64,000 nucleotides of DNA, from positions 3,844,001 through 3,908,000 of the forward strand of contig NC_026744.1 in the NCBI RefSeq assembly GCF_000210295.1, given 5' to 3'. The DNA comes from Trypanosoma brucei gambiense DAL972 (taxonomy: Eukaryota; Euglenozoa; Kinetoplastea; Trypanosomatida; Trypanosomatidae). A model generated the notes under the pieces. That model was not told the DNA's origin and ran no database searches. It worked only from the letters and a program-made list of their open reading frames with translations. Positions 22,058 through 31,614 of the stretch are shown here, in pieces (position 1 is the first letter of the stretch; every line of letters starts with the position of its first letter). The translations under genes and the position numbers were made by a program.

Positions 22058-22870
22058 TCAGGTAAGCAGCACCATCAGTTTATTCAATATTTCCCTGTTT
22101 TCTTCCTCTAGTGCTTGGAGTTTCTGAACAGATTCCAATTGCCGCTTGATGGCTGTTTCTAGAGCTTCTTGCGGCAGTGGTGTTGGCTGTGTTTCGGCTG
22201 TGTCGTTTTGAAGTTCCTTGTACATTGCTACAATGCTCTCCCCCATATCCTTCACTGAGGTCTGTTCGTCCAAATGAAACTGCCCAAAAGCACTTAACTT
22301 CTCGAAGAAATTAGTCGATTCCTGGGAAAGTTTAACCTTTTCTAGCGCCCTTTCCGAATCCTCCCACTTCTGCTCCGACGAAGTCGTATCCACAAGCACC
22401 TTTTCCCTTGTTGACGCCCGTGCACCTTTCCCATCAGCAGTCTGTTGACGTGAACTTTCCGCTGATTGTGCGCCTTGGTTTTTCTTTGCCTTGTCCTGCT
22501 GAGCGTAACCGACAGCCATCGCAAGGCATTGCAAGAAAGTGTTTGTCCTCTCTGGCTCGCTTCCCGAAACTATTTTCTTCACGTTTACGTCCACTTTCTT
22601 TCCTAGCAAGGAGCTTATATATTCAACTAAGGTTGTGAGGTACTCAATTTTCTTCTCCTTTGAGTCTATGCATGAAGCGTCTAGTTGATCCGGGCGAAAT
22701 ATATGATCGTACGCCGCGAAACGAGCGTTGATTGAAGTGACGATGTCATGAATGAACCGGAAGGGCGGGCGTTTCAACAATTTTGGCGTAAGTTCTGGAT
22801 TTCCCAACTGAAGCGGAGCGAAAGCTTGCACAGTAGCCGACCAAAAGTCCACTTCTCCTTCAGTGGCCAT
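22058..22870 (-). CDS. IFT54: Intraflagellar transport protein IFT54 (TRAF3IP1 family)
   Basis: 270 residues from the ATG at 22870; a longer frame to 22903 begins with GTG. It is a subunit of the IFT-B complex that moves cargo along the flagellum. The N-terminal domain (about residues 10-125) has the family pattern LLKRPPFRFIHDIV, then KEKKIEYLTTLVEYI and KIVSGSEPERTNTFLQCLA, a calponin-homology-like fold that binds tubulin in other species. A low-complexity linker follows (about 125-165). A C-terminal coiled coil (about 225-268) is the expected contact with IFT20. It is shorter than animal homologues because the linker is short. A (TA)n repeat lies about 45 bases upstream of the ATG. Confidence 0.9.
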   Translation of the reverse strand: MATEGEVDFWSATVQAFAPLQLGNPELTPKLLKRPPFRFIHDIVTSINARFAAYDHIFRPDQLDASCIDSKEKKIEYLTTLVEYISSLLGKKVDVNVKKIVSGSEPERTNTFLQCLAMAVGYAQQDKAKKNQGAQSAESSRQQTADGKGARASTREKVLVDTTSSEQKWEDSERALEKVKLSQESTNFFEKLSAFGQFHLDEQTSVKDMGESIVAMYKELQNDTAETQPTPLPQEALETAIKRQLESVQKLQALEEENREILNKLMVLLT

Positions 22871-23226
22871 CGTCACAAAATAGGCAGAGGATGAACAAGG
22901 CACAAACGAACAAATATATATATATATATATTTGTAGATACGCGTGGATGCTTGTCCCGCTCCTCACTAGTGTATTCACTGTTGATTTTTAAGGATGAGA
23001 AGGATGAGGGCATTATAAGATAACGAGAGCAATACAAGAGAGTTAAGCAACGGAGCCGACATTTCATTAATGTTTGTGCACACAAGAGTAGATTGTGCTT
23101 GGTGCACAAATACTGTCAATTAGAGGCGTCTGTAATACGCATTCTTCCTACATGCACATATACTTATGTACATATATTATTCGTCTGAAAACATTTGTGT
23201 GTGTGTCGTTACTCGTAAACTTATAC
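22871..23226. other. Intergenic spacer with (TA)n repeat
   Basis: Contains a (TA)n tract at about 22914-22931 just upstream of IFT54. No gene is seen. Confidence 0.6.
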
Positions 23227-24870
23227 TTACTTTTCGATAGTGTCCTTTTTTTCAGTACTGCTCTTGGTATCCCCGATTTCGTTAGTACACTCACATCCAG
23301 TAATCTTCTTGAACTCATCGATTTGTCGCGTTTCGTCGGGCATGCCAAGAACAGCATTAAGCGAGAAACTACTTTCCAGCCGTCGCTGTTGTGACCTCGG
23401 AAGGAGGCGGTTCACCGTGGGGTTATGTGATACAGGTAGGAAGAGTGAGCTTGCGCCAACTCCTAACATTTTCACCTTCAGGTTTCGTATAGCGGTATGT
23501 GTGTCATAATGGCGTACAGAGAGCCAAGAACGGAGCTCTGGGTTCTCCTTCTTCAGGTAAGTCATTTCACGTAACTTATTGATGATGGCGACAATACTAA
23601 ATGGTGCATCCTTTCCAAGCCAATGTTCCTGTATTGCTTCGACAGGTGTGTAGTGTGGATAAATCAATTCCTCAATGCCCATCCATCCCTTCACGGCGTG
23701 ACTAACACCAACAGTATCGTGCATCCGCACCTTCGCTGTGCGCATCAGCTGGGAAGGCCGATAGAAATCTTTCATTGGTCTTTCCAGCAGACGATTTATG
23801 CATCTTAGAATTATGTAGCTAAAGGCATGAGCCGAAAGAGCAATGACATAGGTTCCAGACGGATCTTCGTAGTCGAGAGCGGTGTAATCACGATCCATGA
23901 GTGCCGGATGGAATCCCCAAGTGCTCCTATCCTCCACTGTTGCACTTTGCTCGTACTCGTCCCTTTCAGATTTACGAGCGTATTTGTTGTACTTTTCTGG
24001 TGGTCGGAAGGCGACTGTAACGTCGGAAGTGTAACGTGATAGTTTGCGAATGGAAATATCTCGTGTAACTCCCATGCCATCGTCGAATCGGATGGTTCGA
24101 TGAACGTCAGCACGACCCAGGCACGCACCAATGGCCGCAAGTAAGTCGGTTAATCCTTCCGAATGCGATACGTCGTTACGAGCCGTCCAGACCACATCCC
24201 GAGTTCCAGTTTTTTTGTCTGTGAAGTAAAAAGATATGGTGAACACCTCTTCGGGCCTGTGCTTGTCCATATCGATGATACAATCCATGCATTCAATCTC
24301 CTCTCCAAGTTGTCGCCATGTCAAATGTTTTGGACTTTTCCTGAACTTGTGCACAAACATAAGTTTGTGTTTCCACTGCTCCTCTTCATCATACGGCACC
24401 AGGGAACTATCTGACTGGGAAATAGCCTCCACGACTTCACTTTCCACTTCGTCAATACGCCTGAAGTCAACCGTAGCCTTCGTAGCGTCCACAACTTCCT
24501 CCACCTTCCAAAGACCGGTGGGTCGGAGGGGACCGTGGTCTGGTACAGTTGATTCGCCATCGGCTGCAACAGTAGAAACGTCTTGTGAATGACTTTCTAT
24601 ACTCTCGCGGTGTCTGGTAGGGAGTGTGTTGGGGACGGGTGCCTCTTTGACGCAGTTTCCCCTGCCACTGTGGAGCACTATCGGCGTGACCTGCGCTGCG
24701 CTGCGCCAAGTGCCTGAATCGGTTTCATCAGGACTCCCACAGGGGCTCACACTACCGCCTGTGTTTCCCTTCACACCAGCGTCGCCGGAATTCGTTAGCT
24801 TCCGGCATTGATGCAGAAGTGGAGAAATGCATACAGGGATGTAGCGCGTCAGAGATGGCTTGAAATACAT
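23227..24870 (-). CDS. Unknown protein with mitochondrial-type N-terminus
   Basis: 547 residues with an ATG at 24870. The first 25 residues (YFKPSLTRYIPVCISPLLHQ) are hydrophobic and basic, without acidic residues, which fits a mitochondrial presequence. Residues of about 30-150 are low complexity. From about 165 to 500 the sequence is well ordered, with many aromatic residues (KLMFVHKFRKSPKHLTWRQL, FTISFYFTDK, DRDYTALDYEDPSGTYVIAL, AVKGWMGIEELIYPHYTPVE). I do not recognise the fold. A role in mitochondrial RNA editing or ribosomes would be in keeping with many such trypanosomatid-only proteins, but that is a guess. Confidence 0.7.
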   Translation of the reverse strand: MYFKPSLTRYIPVCISPLLHQCRKLTNSGDAGVKGNTGGSVSPCGSPDETDSGTWRSAAQVTPIVLHSGRGNCVKEAPVPNTLPTRHRESIESHSQDVSTVAADGESTVPDHGPLRPTGLWKVEEVVDATKATVDFRRIDEVESEVVEAISQSDSSLVPYDEEEQWKHKLMFVHKFRKSPKHLTWRQLGEEIECMDCIIDMDKHRPEEVFTISFYFTDKKTGTRDVVWTARNDVSHSEGLTDLLAAIGACLGRADVHRTIRFDDGMGVTRDISIRKLSRYTSDVTVAFRPPEKYNKYARKSERDEYEQSATVEDRSTWGFHPALMDRDYTALDYEDPSGTYVIALSAHAFSYIILRCINRLLERPMKDFYRPSQLMRTAKVRMHDTVGVSHAVKGWMGIEELIYPHYTPVEAIQEHWLGKDAPFSIVAIINKLREMTYLKKENPELRSWLSVRHYDTHTAIRNLKVKMLGVGASSLFLPVSHNPTVNRLLPRSQQRRLESSFSLNAVLGMPDETRQIDEFKKITGCECTNEIGDTKSSTEKKDTIEK

Positions 24871-25045
24871 CCATAAGCAACCCCTAAGGTATCTCGACGA
24901 CCGCCTACCAGGATGTCAAATTCTTCGCGTCAGCGCTAGCAGCAAGAGTGACGCGAGTAGGTGGGAAAAAGTCGGTGTAAAAAACAATGTATAGGAGAGG
25001 GGAAATGAATACACAACAGAAAATTCAGTGCCCAGAGCAACACAG

Positions 25046-25085
<40 letters not shown>

Positions 25086-25247
25086 AAGTTGTACGTACAA
25101 CGCACCATATTGAAAAGTATGGGAAATTCAAACATGGTGAGTAACACCTTCTCGTGTTGCGGGCAGCCATATTGCCGCGGAACCGATCCCAACGGACATC
25201 AAGCGCACAATGGTTTCTGTGTCTCTGAAAAAGAGATGCATCACCCT
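24871..25247. other. Spacer with a long (AT)n repeat
   Basis: Probable 3' UTR of the small membrane protein gene at 25248-25403, holding an (AT)18 repeat at 25048-25083. No other gene is seen. Confidence 0.6.
25048..25083. repeat. (AT)18 dinucleotide repeat
   Basis: About 36 bases of uninterrupted AT, the longest such tract in the window. It is self-complementary and likely variable in length between strains. Confidence 0.95.
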
Positions 25248-25403
25248 TCACTGTATCATTGACTGTGGTCGAAGTCCTCTTCTGCGAAATACGGATCGTG
25301 AACGCAGTCCCATAACTGCAAGCGGGAAGAGAATACCCGCACACACTAGCACCATCCCCATTATGTATCCTACAATTGAGAGCTCTAGAGTCGCCCCTGC
25401 CAT
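25248..25403 (-). CDS. Small single-pass membrane protein (51 residues), candidate gene
   Basis: A minus-strand frame from the ATG at 25403 to TGA at 25248, too short for usual gene calling. The product begins MAGATLELSIVGYIMG. It has one hydrophobic helix (about residues 8-33), then a basic tail (RSRSVFRRRGLRPQ), the charge pattern of a small type I or tail-type membrane protein with a cytosolic basic end. Upstream is a near-perfect trans-splice signal: a 20-base pyrimidine tract ending in CAG, with AG at 25443-25442, followed by 38 bases to this ATG with no earlier ATG. It fills an otherwise unexplained 930-base gap between two genes. The family is not recognised. That it is a gene is inferred from the splice signal, length and composition. 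Confidence 0.6.
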   Translation of the reverse strand: MAGATLELSIVGYIMGMVLVCAGILFPLAVMGLRSRSVFRRRGLRPQSMIQ

Positions 25404-25801
25404 GGCGGCAATCTGCGGTCCTCGTCAATTTCACGATGAACCTGAGGGCGGAGGGAAGGGAATGTGCCAAATCTACGAACCACAACTTTCAGCTACTTAC
25501 AGGATAGAATGGAAAAAAAAGATAAGTGTCCGAGTGCTCGAGGAAGTTCACTAGTTAATACAGAATGCAAAAGAAGTCATCACGAATTCTTTCCCCTTCC
25601 CACCTTTCTTCTTTCTTTCTTTGAGACATTTTTTAAAAGATCCCTCGGCATACATCGGCAGGTGTCATTTTCTGAAATCCAAAATACACACTTAAACTGG
25701 GTTAATTGCTGATTACTCGTTATTGCACAGAAATAGTGATGAACCGACAGTGCGGAGAACCCAAAATAGTGGCGAAGACGCCACTAATCGCCTCTCCTCA
25801 C
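25404..25801. other. Spacer upstream of the small membrane protein gene
   Basis: Contains the trans-splice acceptor for the small gene (about 25442-25462) and probably the 3' UTR of the FYV7-like gene. No other gene is seen. Confidence 0.6.
25442..25462 (-). promoter_or_regulatory. Trans-splice acceptor of the 51-residue protein gene
   Basis: On the minus strand, ttcccttccctccgccctcag is almost purely pyrimidine up to the AG at 25443-25442. It lies 38 bases upstream of the ATG at 25403. Confidence 0.7.
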
Positions 25802-26410
25802 TCATTGTTGCTGATTTCGTTGAATTTTGTTCAACAATGCCTCGACTCTGCCACTCATGACAGGTTGGCCCTTACGGGTTCTTTGCGCATACAAGGCGTT
25901 CTGCGCCATACGCTCCTTTATTCGCTTCACCTTCATTTCATCGCGTTCCCTTTTCGCCACCCTCGCTGCTTCGATTTCCTCCTGTCGCTTCTTTCGTATT
26001 TTTTCTACTTTTGTCAAGGCGTTGTGATGTTTTTCTTGTTTCTGCACGAGATCCATCACCGTCTGCCCGGCATAATTCCGCTTGAGGTTATACCTCCGCT
26101 TCCTCTTTTCGGCGTTCGTGAGGCTCTGATCATATTCAATATGACTTAGTTTCTCACCTAGTTTATTTGCCGCTTCCTCACGCATTGCGTCGTACTCCTG
26201 CAGACGCTTGGATTGAATACCTTCCGCTTTACATAACCGTCGGAACTCTTCCATCCGCTGCCTCTCTGCATCCTTCCGTTCGCGACCGCTGAGCAGCAGC
26301 TCGTTCCGCACTTTGCGCCTAAAAGCTGCCTGCCGCTCTGCCTTTAACATCGGTGGAGGACGTCGCTCCACACCAGCCCTAGCTTCGTCTCTACCCATTT
26401 TCTTGACCAT
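25802..26410 (-). CDS. FYV7: FYV7/CCDC59-like rRNA-processing protein
   Basis: 202 residues with an ATG at 26410; a second ATG is four codons in. The protein is very basic and largely coiled coil, as expected for a nucleolar factor. The C-terminus (RTRKGQPVMSGRVEALLNKI) matches the hallmark end of the FYV7/CCDC59 family, KTKKGQP followed by a helix ending LLxKI. Those proteins act in small-subunit rRNA maturation in yeast. The middle (LSHIEYDQSLTNAEKRKRRY) also fits a basic helical scaffold. Pyrimidine tracts with AG lie at 26416 and 26427, just ahead of the start. The family call rests mainly on the C-terminal motif. Confidence 0.75.
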   Translation of the reverse strand: MVKKMGRDEARAGVERRPPPMLKAERQAAFRRKVRNELLLSGRERKDAERQRMEEFRRLCKAEGIQSKRLQEYDAMREEAANKLGEKLSHIEYDQSLTNAEKRKRRYNLKRNYAGQTVMDLVQKQEKHHNALTKVEKIRKKRQEEIEAARVAKRERDEMKVKRIKERMAQNALYAQRTRKGQPVMSGRVEALLNKIQRNQQQ

Positions 26411-26795
26411 AATTCTGGGGATTGGCTAAGGAAGAAATTTCATGCAAACCCAACAGCGGAGCGGTAACTAAACACATATATGAGGAAACGTATCGTGTTA
26501 AACACGAATATTCAAATTTGTGCATTTGATGTGCGATTTTTTTATTTTTGACACAAACAGTAGGAAACTCTGTTTTGACGAGCAATGACACCGAATATCT
26601 TAATAAAGTAAAACATATAACAGAGAGATAAAAGCGAATTCATTACCGAGCAATGTAGTGCACAAGTGCGTGACATCTAGAAGTGATTGAAATAACTAGC
26701 ATCGTTGTTCATCGTAATGGTACACACGACGTGCTGAACGGAAGAAATACGATGGAGAGGATGACACAAATCAGCGCATGGAAAGAATCCTGCGC
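26411..26795. other. Intergenic spacer
   Basis: Short AT-rich spacer with pyrimidine tract and AG sites near 26416-26440 that serve the FYV7-like gene. No gene is seen. Confidence 0.6.
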
Positions 26796-27926
26796 TCACG
26801 AAGACGCCGCTTTCCCAGGAGGCGTTCCACATTCCATGAGTTTTGCCTTCGCTGACCAAATAAGTTCCCGCAGCAGCGCTTCCGGTATATTTTCGCGACG
26901 GTACAATGCCCCTCCCGGGTATATTAGATAGTGATGCTCCGGCAGTAACTGCTTCACCGAACAAACAGGGCGTCCGTGAGGTTCATACAACACACGTGGA
27001 GCTGGACGGCACTTGGTGGCTGCAGCAGCTCTCTCAATCACGTCCTCTACATAAAAAAAGTTTCCATATACAGCAATACGACTGGGCACACACGACCGTA
27101 CCGAAAAACTTCCGAAACACGGCCACACATTGATCCAAAAGGTTTGGTCGGGTGACGTTCGGCATGGAGAGTAGGAGGGACCACTGGGTGATATCATACG
27201 GTCAACACGTGTTTGCGCGGCACGACGGGGTCGGCGAGATTGACAATTGACGGCAGACACCTTTTTCCTATTGGATGGTTGTGTCGTTGGTGTTTTCTTG
27301 GAAAGACTTTGAGGGACGCAAAAAGTCCCCTTTTCAAAAAGGCACCGACTGCCCTTCTTGTGTACGTGTGGCCTCGTGCACGCCTCAATCACGTGCACGC
27401 ACGGAATTGAGGCATAAACAGTTTGAAGCTTTCCGCTGCGCTTTCCAACATCGAAATGGGTTTCCTCTGGAATGTGACTCGCGTCCTCTTGTTGCTCACT
27501 AACTTCTCCCATAATAGAAGCATCCGACCCCCCGCTACCGTTACCCATAAATGTCTTCTTTGGTAACTCCGAAGATGGAGCAGCGTCGTCACGTCCTACG
27601 TTCTCAACCTCTCCGTGCGAATTATCTGACGCACTATCCTCAGAAATGCACATGTCATTCATCGACTCTCCATCCTCCATTGTGGACAACTCCACGTCCT
27701 CTGGCAAAATGGTTCCCCGATCACGCGGTGAATGTACTGAGGGTGAATCGATATTAGTCCCTAGAAATCCTTTCATTATTGTTTCTCTCGCTTTCCTAAG
27801 TTTATCCCAACCTTCCCGAACGACTTGCAAATCACTTTCAAGCACTCCCGACACCTCACGAATCATTTCACGTATCTGGTGTATCTGAGGGTATACACCA
27901 CTGGACGCATCAGGTGTCTCAATCAT
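26796..27926 (-). CDS. Doublecortin-domain protein
   Basis: 376 residues with an ATG at 27926. Residues of about 12-50 form a helix (IHQIREMIREVSGVLESDLQ). Residues 50-270 are low complexity and acidic, then basic. The C-terminal 80 residues (from about 282) read as a doublecortin domain: IAVYGNFFYVEDVIERAAAA, then PRVLYEPHGRPVCSVKQLLP, then HHYLIYPGGALYRRENIP. This follows the DCX order of an initial strand with N, a helix, 'rlY...G..v.s...L' and 'YV..G.e.f'. Doublecortin domains bind microtubules, so a role in the subpellicular or flagellar cytoskeleton is likely. There is only one such domain, where animal proteins often have two. Confidence 0.7.
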   Translation of the reverse strand: MIETPDASSGVYPQIHQIREMIREVSGVLESDLQVVREGWDKLRKARETIMKGFLGTNIDSPSVHSPRDRGTILPEDVELSTMEDGESMNDMCISEDSASDNSHGEVENVGRDDAAPSSELPKKTFMGNGSGGSDASIMGEVSEQQEDASHIPEETHFDVGKRSGKLQTVYASIPCVHVIEACTRPHVHKKGSRCLFEKGTFCVPQSLSKKTPTTQPSNRKKVSAVNCQSRRPRRAAQTRVDRMISPSGPSYSPCRTSPDQTFWINVWPCFGSFSVRSCVPSRIAVYGNFFYVEDVIERAAAATKCRPAPRVLYEPHGRPVCSVKQLLPEHHYLIYPGGALYRRENIPEALLRELIWSAKAKLMECGTPPGKAASS

Positions 27927-28762
27927 GTCTAAATGCTTAGGTACAGCAGCATGAATTTGACGAGACAGCGGTGAAAAAAAAAGAAAAGAAAAGAATAGAA
28001 AGGGAGGAATAGAATGAAAGGAGTGAGGCGCAACACAACAACGGCAACATCATCAAAAAAGCGTCACATCCGCAGTTTAAGTGGGATGTTTATTTTAAGG
28101 TGCGCATGTGCCCACTTACACACCCAGGTAGATTATCAACCATAATGGTAACTACAGTTAGGGTAACACTGCCGCACAGAAACGGCCAGATACCCTTGAC
28201 ATGCACTACCACATACGCACACACACACACACACAAATACAAGTTCCTCCGTCGTCCCCCATTAACTACTTACTTCTAATCATCATATTCCCACAAACGT
28301 AAACCGCTCGCAAAAATTTCACCAGTAACTCAACAACCTGCGACGACCATGCGTGACATCTCAGGAAGAGAGAAAATCATACAGCATAATATGAACCACC
28401 TGCACCACCATGCGCACGAACGTAATAAATAAAAGGATACTGCTGCTTCCCTGACACCCCCTCTTCCAAACGTTCCGGTGTTTGCTCTTCCCGTTATGTT
28501 GTCATTCTCATCAGGTGTTTTTCTTCTGTTTGTTTACAAGAAAAAAAAAGACGTAGCAACAACAACAGTCCAAACAATAATAACGACGAGAGTTGTAACC
28601 ACAATATATTTTTGAGAATTATCGGCTCGTGGCTTCCTGCTGGAACACCAGCGATGGAACAACAATTAAATGAATTGGCAACCAACTCTGTGAGCAGATA
28701 AAAGTAAAAGAATGAAAACAAACAAGAAACACCTTAAGAACATGAAATAAAATTCACCAGCT
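27927..28762. other. Intergenic region, probable long 3' UTR
   Basis: About 840 bases with a (CA)n repeat at 28218-28235. A minus-strand frame at 28494-28721 encodes a hydrophobic stretch but lacks an early ATG, so it is not called. Confidence 0.6.
28218..28235. repeat. (CA)n dinucleotide repeat
   Basis: About nine CA units inside the spacer between the FtsH-like and doublecortin genes. Confidence 0.9.
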
Positions 28763-30796
28763 CTAGCTGGTATCAGTGACTATTGGACGAGGACCGAGGA
28801 TCTGCTCAATGTCGGCTTTCGTTAGCTCCTTCTTTTCCAGTAAAAGTTTCGTAAGCTTTTCATGAAGCTCACGTTTCTCCAAGAGAACCTTCTCTGTATG
28901 TTTATAGGCCGAAGCGACGAGATGCCGCGCTTCCTCTTCCACTTTCGCATGTAGTTCTTCTGAAAAGTTCATCCAACCGCGGCCCTCATTTCTTTCGTTC
29001 GCTTTGAAGGCAAGCTGACCGATGGACTTAGACATTCCATAAAGAAGAAGCTTCTCCATGGCAATACGCGTCGCACGTTGGAGATCATCCATAGCACCTG
29101 TTGATATGTCCTTCATGAAAATACGCTCAGCCACACGACCGCCCATCAGCACACAAAGTTGAGAAAACAAAAAGGCATCTGTGCGAGGCTCCATCGCTTC
29201 GTCCTGCATTTGTTGCGTGTATCCACCAGCTCTACCTCGAGGAATGATTGATATCTTTAAAACATCCTTCTGTAGTGGTGATGTCCACGCCATAATCGCA
29301 TGGCCAACTTCGTGGTAGGCGGTCCGTTCCAATGAGCTGTCACTCATACGCTGCCGGTGTTTTTTTCCGATGAGGACATCGTCGATGCTTTCCTGAAGGG
29401 TTTTCAACGGGACCACCTCACATTCCGCAACTGCAGAGGTGAGTGCAGCCTCGTTAACAATTGTAGCAATTTGAGCTGGCGATACACCGGGAGTGCGATC
29501 CGCAAGAGCTATGGCGTATTCTTTATTGCTCACCCCGGGAATCACTTTGACTTCGGGTGCCTTCTCCTCCGCGGTAAGCGAAGCTACTTTCTCTTTTCCA
29601 TCGTTTGCCTTTGGGGAAGCTGTGGATTCTGTTTTAATGTTGTCCCCGTCTTCGCTTTCCTTACGAGTTCGGAAGCGCTGTATCTTTGGTTTACACTCCG
29701 CGTCACCAGTTATGATGCGCTTCAAGTAGTACTCAAATAACTCAACTCGCGCCGATCTGTCAGGCATTGGGACATTCACCTTACGATCAAAGCGACCCTC
29801 GCGTAGAAGAGCCTTGTCAATGACTTCGGGGTAGTTTGTCGCCGCAATAACTACAATTGCCTCCTTACTCGTCAAACCGTCCAACTCCGCAAGAAGTTGG
29901 TTAATAGTACGGTTTTCTTCACTACCTCCACCTCCCATACTCCGACCACTTTGGTTACGAGAGCCAATGGCGTCAATTTCGTCAATGAAAACAATGCAGG
30001 GTGCAGCCTCTCGTGCTTGTGCAAAAAGTTCACGAACGCGCTTTGGTCCGCTTCCACCAAAAATTTCGATAAAGTCAGCCCCTGAGCAACTGAGAAAGGG
30101 CGCATTCGCCTCACCAGCAACGGCTCGGGCGAGTAATGTTTTTCCCGTACCGGGGCTTCCCGTTAGCAGGCACCCCTTTGGAAGCCGAGCGCCAAGCCTT
30201 GTAAATTTTTTGGGGTCCTTGATGAAGTCAACATATTGCTTCAAATCCTCTTTCGCCTCAGGAATGCCGATAATATCTGCGAAGGTGGTACCCTTCACAT
30301 CAACGCGAAAATTCTTTGGTTTCATGGGGTTCATCATTTCCATCAAATTCCCCATTCCAGGTTTCTTCCCTGCCCCACCAGCTGCGCCTTGGGCCATAGC
30401 CTGCGTGTATTTCCGTCGCACATACCACAATGGACCAACGAATATGGCAATATTAACAATCAGCGGTGCCACCCAACTGACTATATTACCGACGACAGGT
30501 CCCGATGGTTTCACTACGCCGTCGTAAAATCCCTTGTAGTAATCACTGTCCTGCTGGGGAGAAATAAAAGGTGGTGGCTGGAGCGGAGCCGCTGGTGGAT
30601 AATACGAATTATTTGGTTGGTTGTACGTTTGGCCACCATGCGGTTGGGTAAATGAGGTTTGAGGGGGTACATAATGTGCTGGTTGAGGAATTTGATGCTG
30701 TTGGGGCGAAAACCCCTGCGGCTGCGCGAAATGCTGCTGATGCATTTGTTCAAACAGCGACTGCCCACCGGGCGCACCACGCGGTTCTCCCTGCAT
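28763..30796 (-). CDS. FtsH/m-AAA-type ATP-dependent zinc metalloprotease
   Basis: 677 residues with an ATG at 30796. Membrane-bound AAA protease that degrades damaged or unassembled inner-membrane proteins. Residues 1-85 are rich in P and Q. One transmembrane helix lies at about 101-126, then the AAA domain with Walker A GSPGTGKT (213-220), Walker B IVFIDEID (268-275) and R-finger region. The protease domain has the zinc motif HEVGH (495-499). The pore loop reads EIFGGSGPKRVREL, where FtsH proteins usually have F-V-G. A charged insert of about 50 residues (about 370-420) sits in the lid. Only one transmembrane helix is seen and the N-terminus is not a typical presequence. A mitochondrial location is expected from the family. 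A good splice acceptor precedes the ATG. Confidence 0.93.
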   Translation of the reverse strand: MQGEPRGAPGGQSLFEQMHQQHFAQPQGFSPQQHQIPQPAHYVPPQTSFTQPHGGQTYNQPNNSYYPPAAPLQPPPFISPQQDSDYYKGFYDGVVKPSGPVVGNIVSWVAPLIVNIAIFVGPLWYVRRKYTQAMAQGAAGGAGKKPGMGNLMEMMNPMKPKNFRVDVKGTTFADIIGIPEAKEDLKQYVDFIKDPKKFTRLGARLPKGCLLTGSPGTGKTLLARAVAGEANAPFLSCSGADFIEIFGGSGPKRVRELFAQAREAAPCIVFIDEIDAIGSRNQSGRSMGGGGSEENRTINQLLAELDGLTSKEAIVVIAATNYPEVIDKALLREGRFDRKVNVPMPDRSARVELFEYYLKRIITGDAECKPKIQRFRTRKESEDGDNIKTESTASPKANDGKEKVASLTAEEKAPEVKVIPGVSNKEYAIALADRTPGVSPAQIATIVNEAALTSAVAECEVVPLKTLQESIDDVLIGKKHRQRMSDSSLERTAYHEVGHAIMAWTSPLQKDVLKISIIPRGRAGGYTQQMQDEAMEPRTDAFLFSQLCVLMGGRVAERIFMKDISTGAMDDLQRATRIAMEKLLLYGMSKSIGQLAFKANERNEGRGWMNFSEELHAKVEEEARHLVASAYKHTEKVLLEKRELHEKLTKLLLEKKELTKADIEQILGPRPIVTDTS

Positions 30797-31614
30797 TTAC
30801 TTTCTTCTGTGAATAACGAACAAACCAAGAAGTACTGTAAAAGACAGGAAACACAAATTAAAAAACAAAACAGGAAGAAACAAATAGTTATAAAAGAAAC
30901 CAGGGGCGCTGTTAAAATTACTAACGACCATTTGCCATCGAACAGTAACGAAACTTACCACCTACCCCTTAGGATCCAATTTAAATAAACGCTTCTCTCT
31001 GTCGGCTGGACAAAGTCATGAAAAAACAATATATATTTTTTCCATCTCCAACTGACACAATTAATGTCTGGATCCTGTCGCTAATTCAAACTGTGAAACC
31101 AATTTTATGGTATAATAGTACACGGCGAATATTAGCGGCATTCTTCCGTCTTCTGAGACTCTAATTTACCATTGTGCCTAACCTCCATGCTAGTTTTGAA
31201 AACATAAAAAAAAAGAGCATGTCACAAACCGAGTTGACGCGCGTAAAAAATGTGCAAAAATGTGCCTTTAGAAATGAAAGAAGAACAAAAAGAGAGTAAG
31301 AAAAAGATATGCAAGGGCGTTTTTCAATGCAAAAAACAAAAACAGCTCAGATTTAATGGGACAATAAAACACACAAACGCTAATAGGGGTAAAAGTTGGG
31401 GCGAAAAACGAAAGGAACCAATAAAGTATATATTTAGTCATGAATTTTTTTCTTAAAGGAAAAGAAGAAAGAAAGGAAGGGGTTCACGTGAAGTAAAACA
31501 CATTCAGTATATAAGAATCCTTCACATCTTCCTATAGCGCACAAAAAGTAAAGTACTTCGGAAGAAAAGAGAAAAAAGATGAAAGAAAAGTTTCCAGTAT
31601 GAAGAAGGTCCTTC
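30797..31614. other. Intergenic region
   Basis: AT-rich spacer between the YqaJ-type and FtsH-type genes, with A-runs and a splice acceptor at its left end. No gene is seen. Confidence 0.6.
30807..30834 (-). promoter_or_regulatory. Trans-splice acceptor of the FtsH-type gene
   Basis: The minus strand reads tacttcttggtttgttcgtt then attcacag, with AG at 30808-30807. This is ten bases from the ATG at 30796, giving a very short 5' UTR. Confidence 0.6.

Noticed and set aside
24916..25485. Minus-strand frame of 189 codons spanning the (AT)18 repeat
   Set aside because: It begins with TTG, runs through a microsatellite as alternating Ile and Tyr, and overlaps the better supported 51-residue gene in another frame.
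28494..28721. Hydrophobic minus-strand frame of 75 codons
   Set aside because: It starts with TTG and has no ATG before the hydrophobic part; best read as a 3' UTR.
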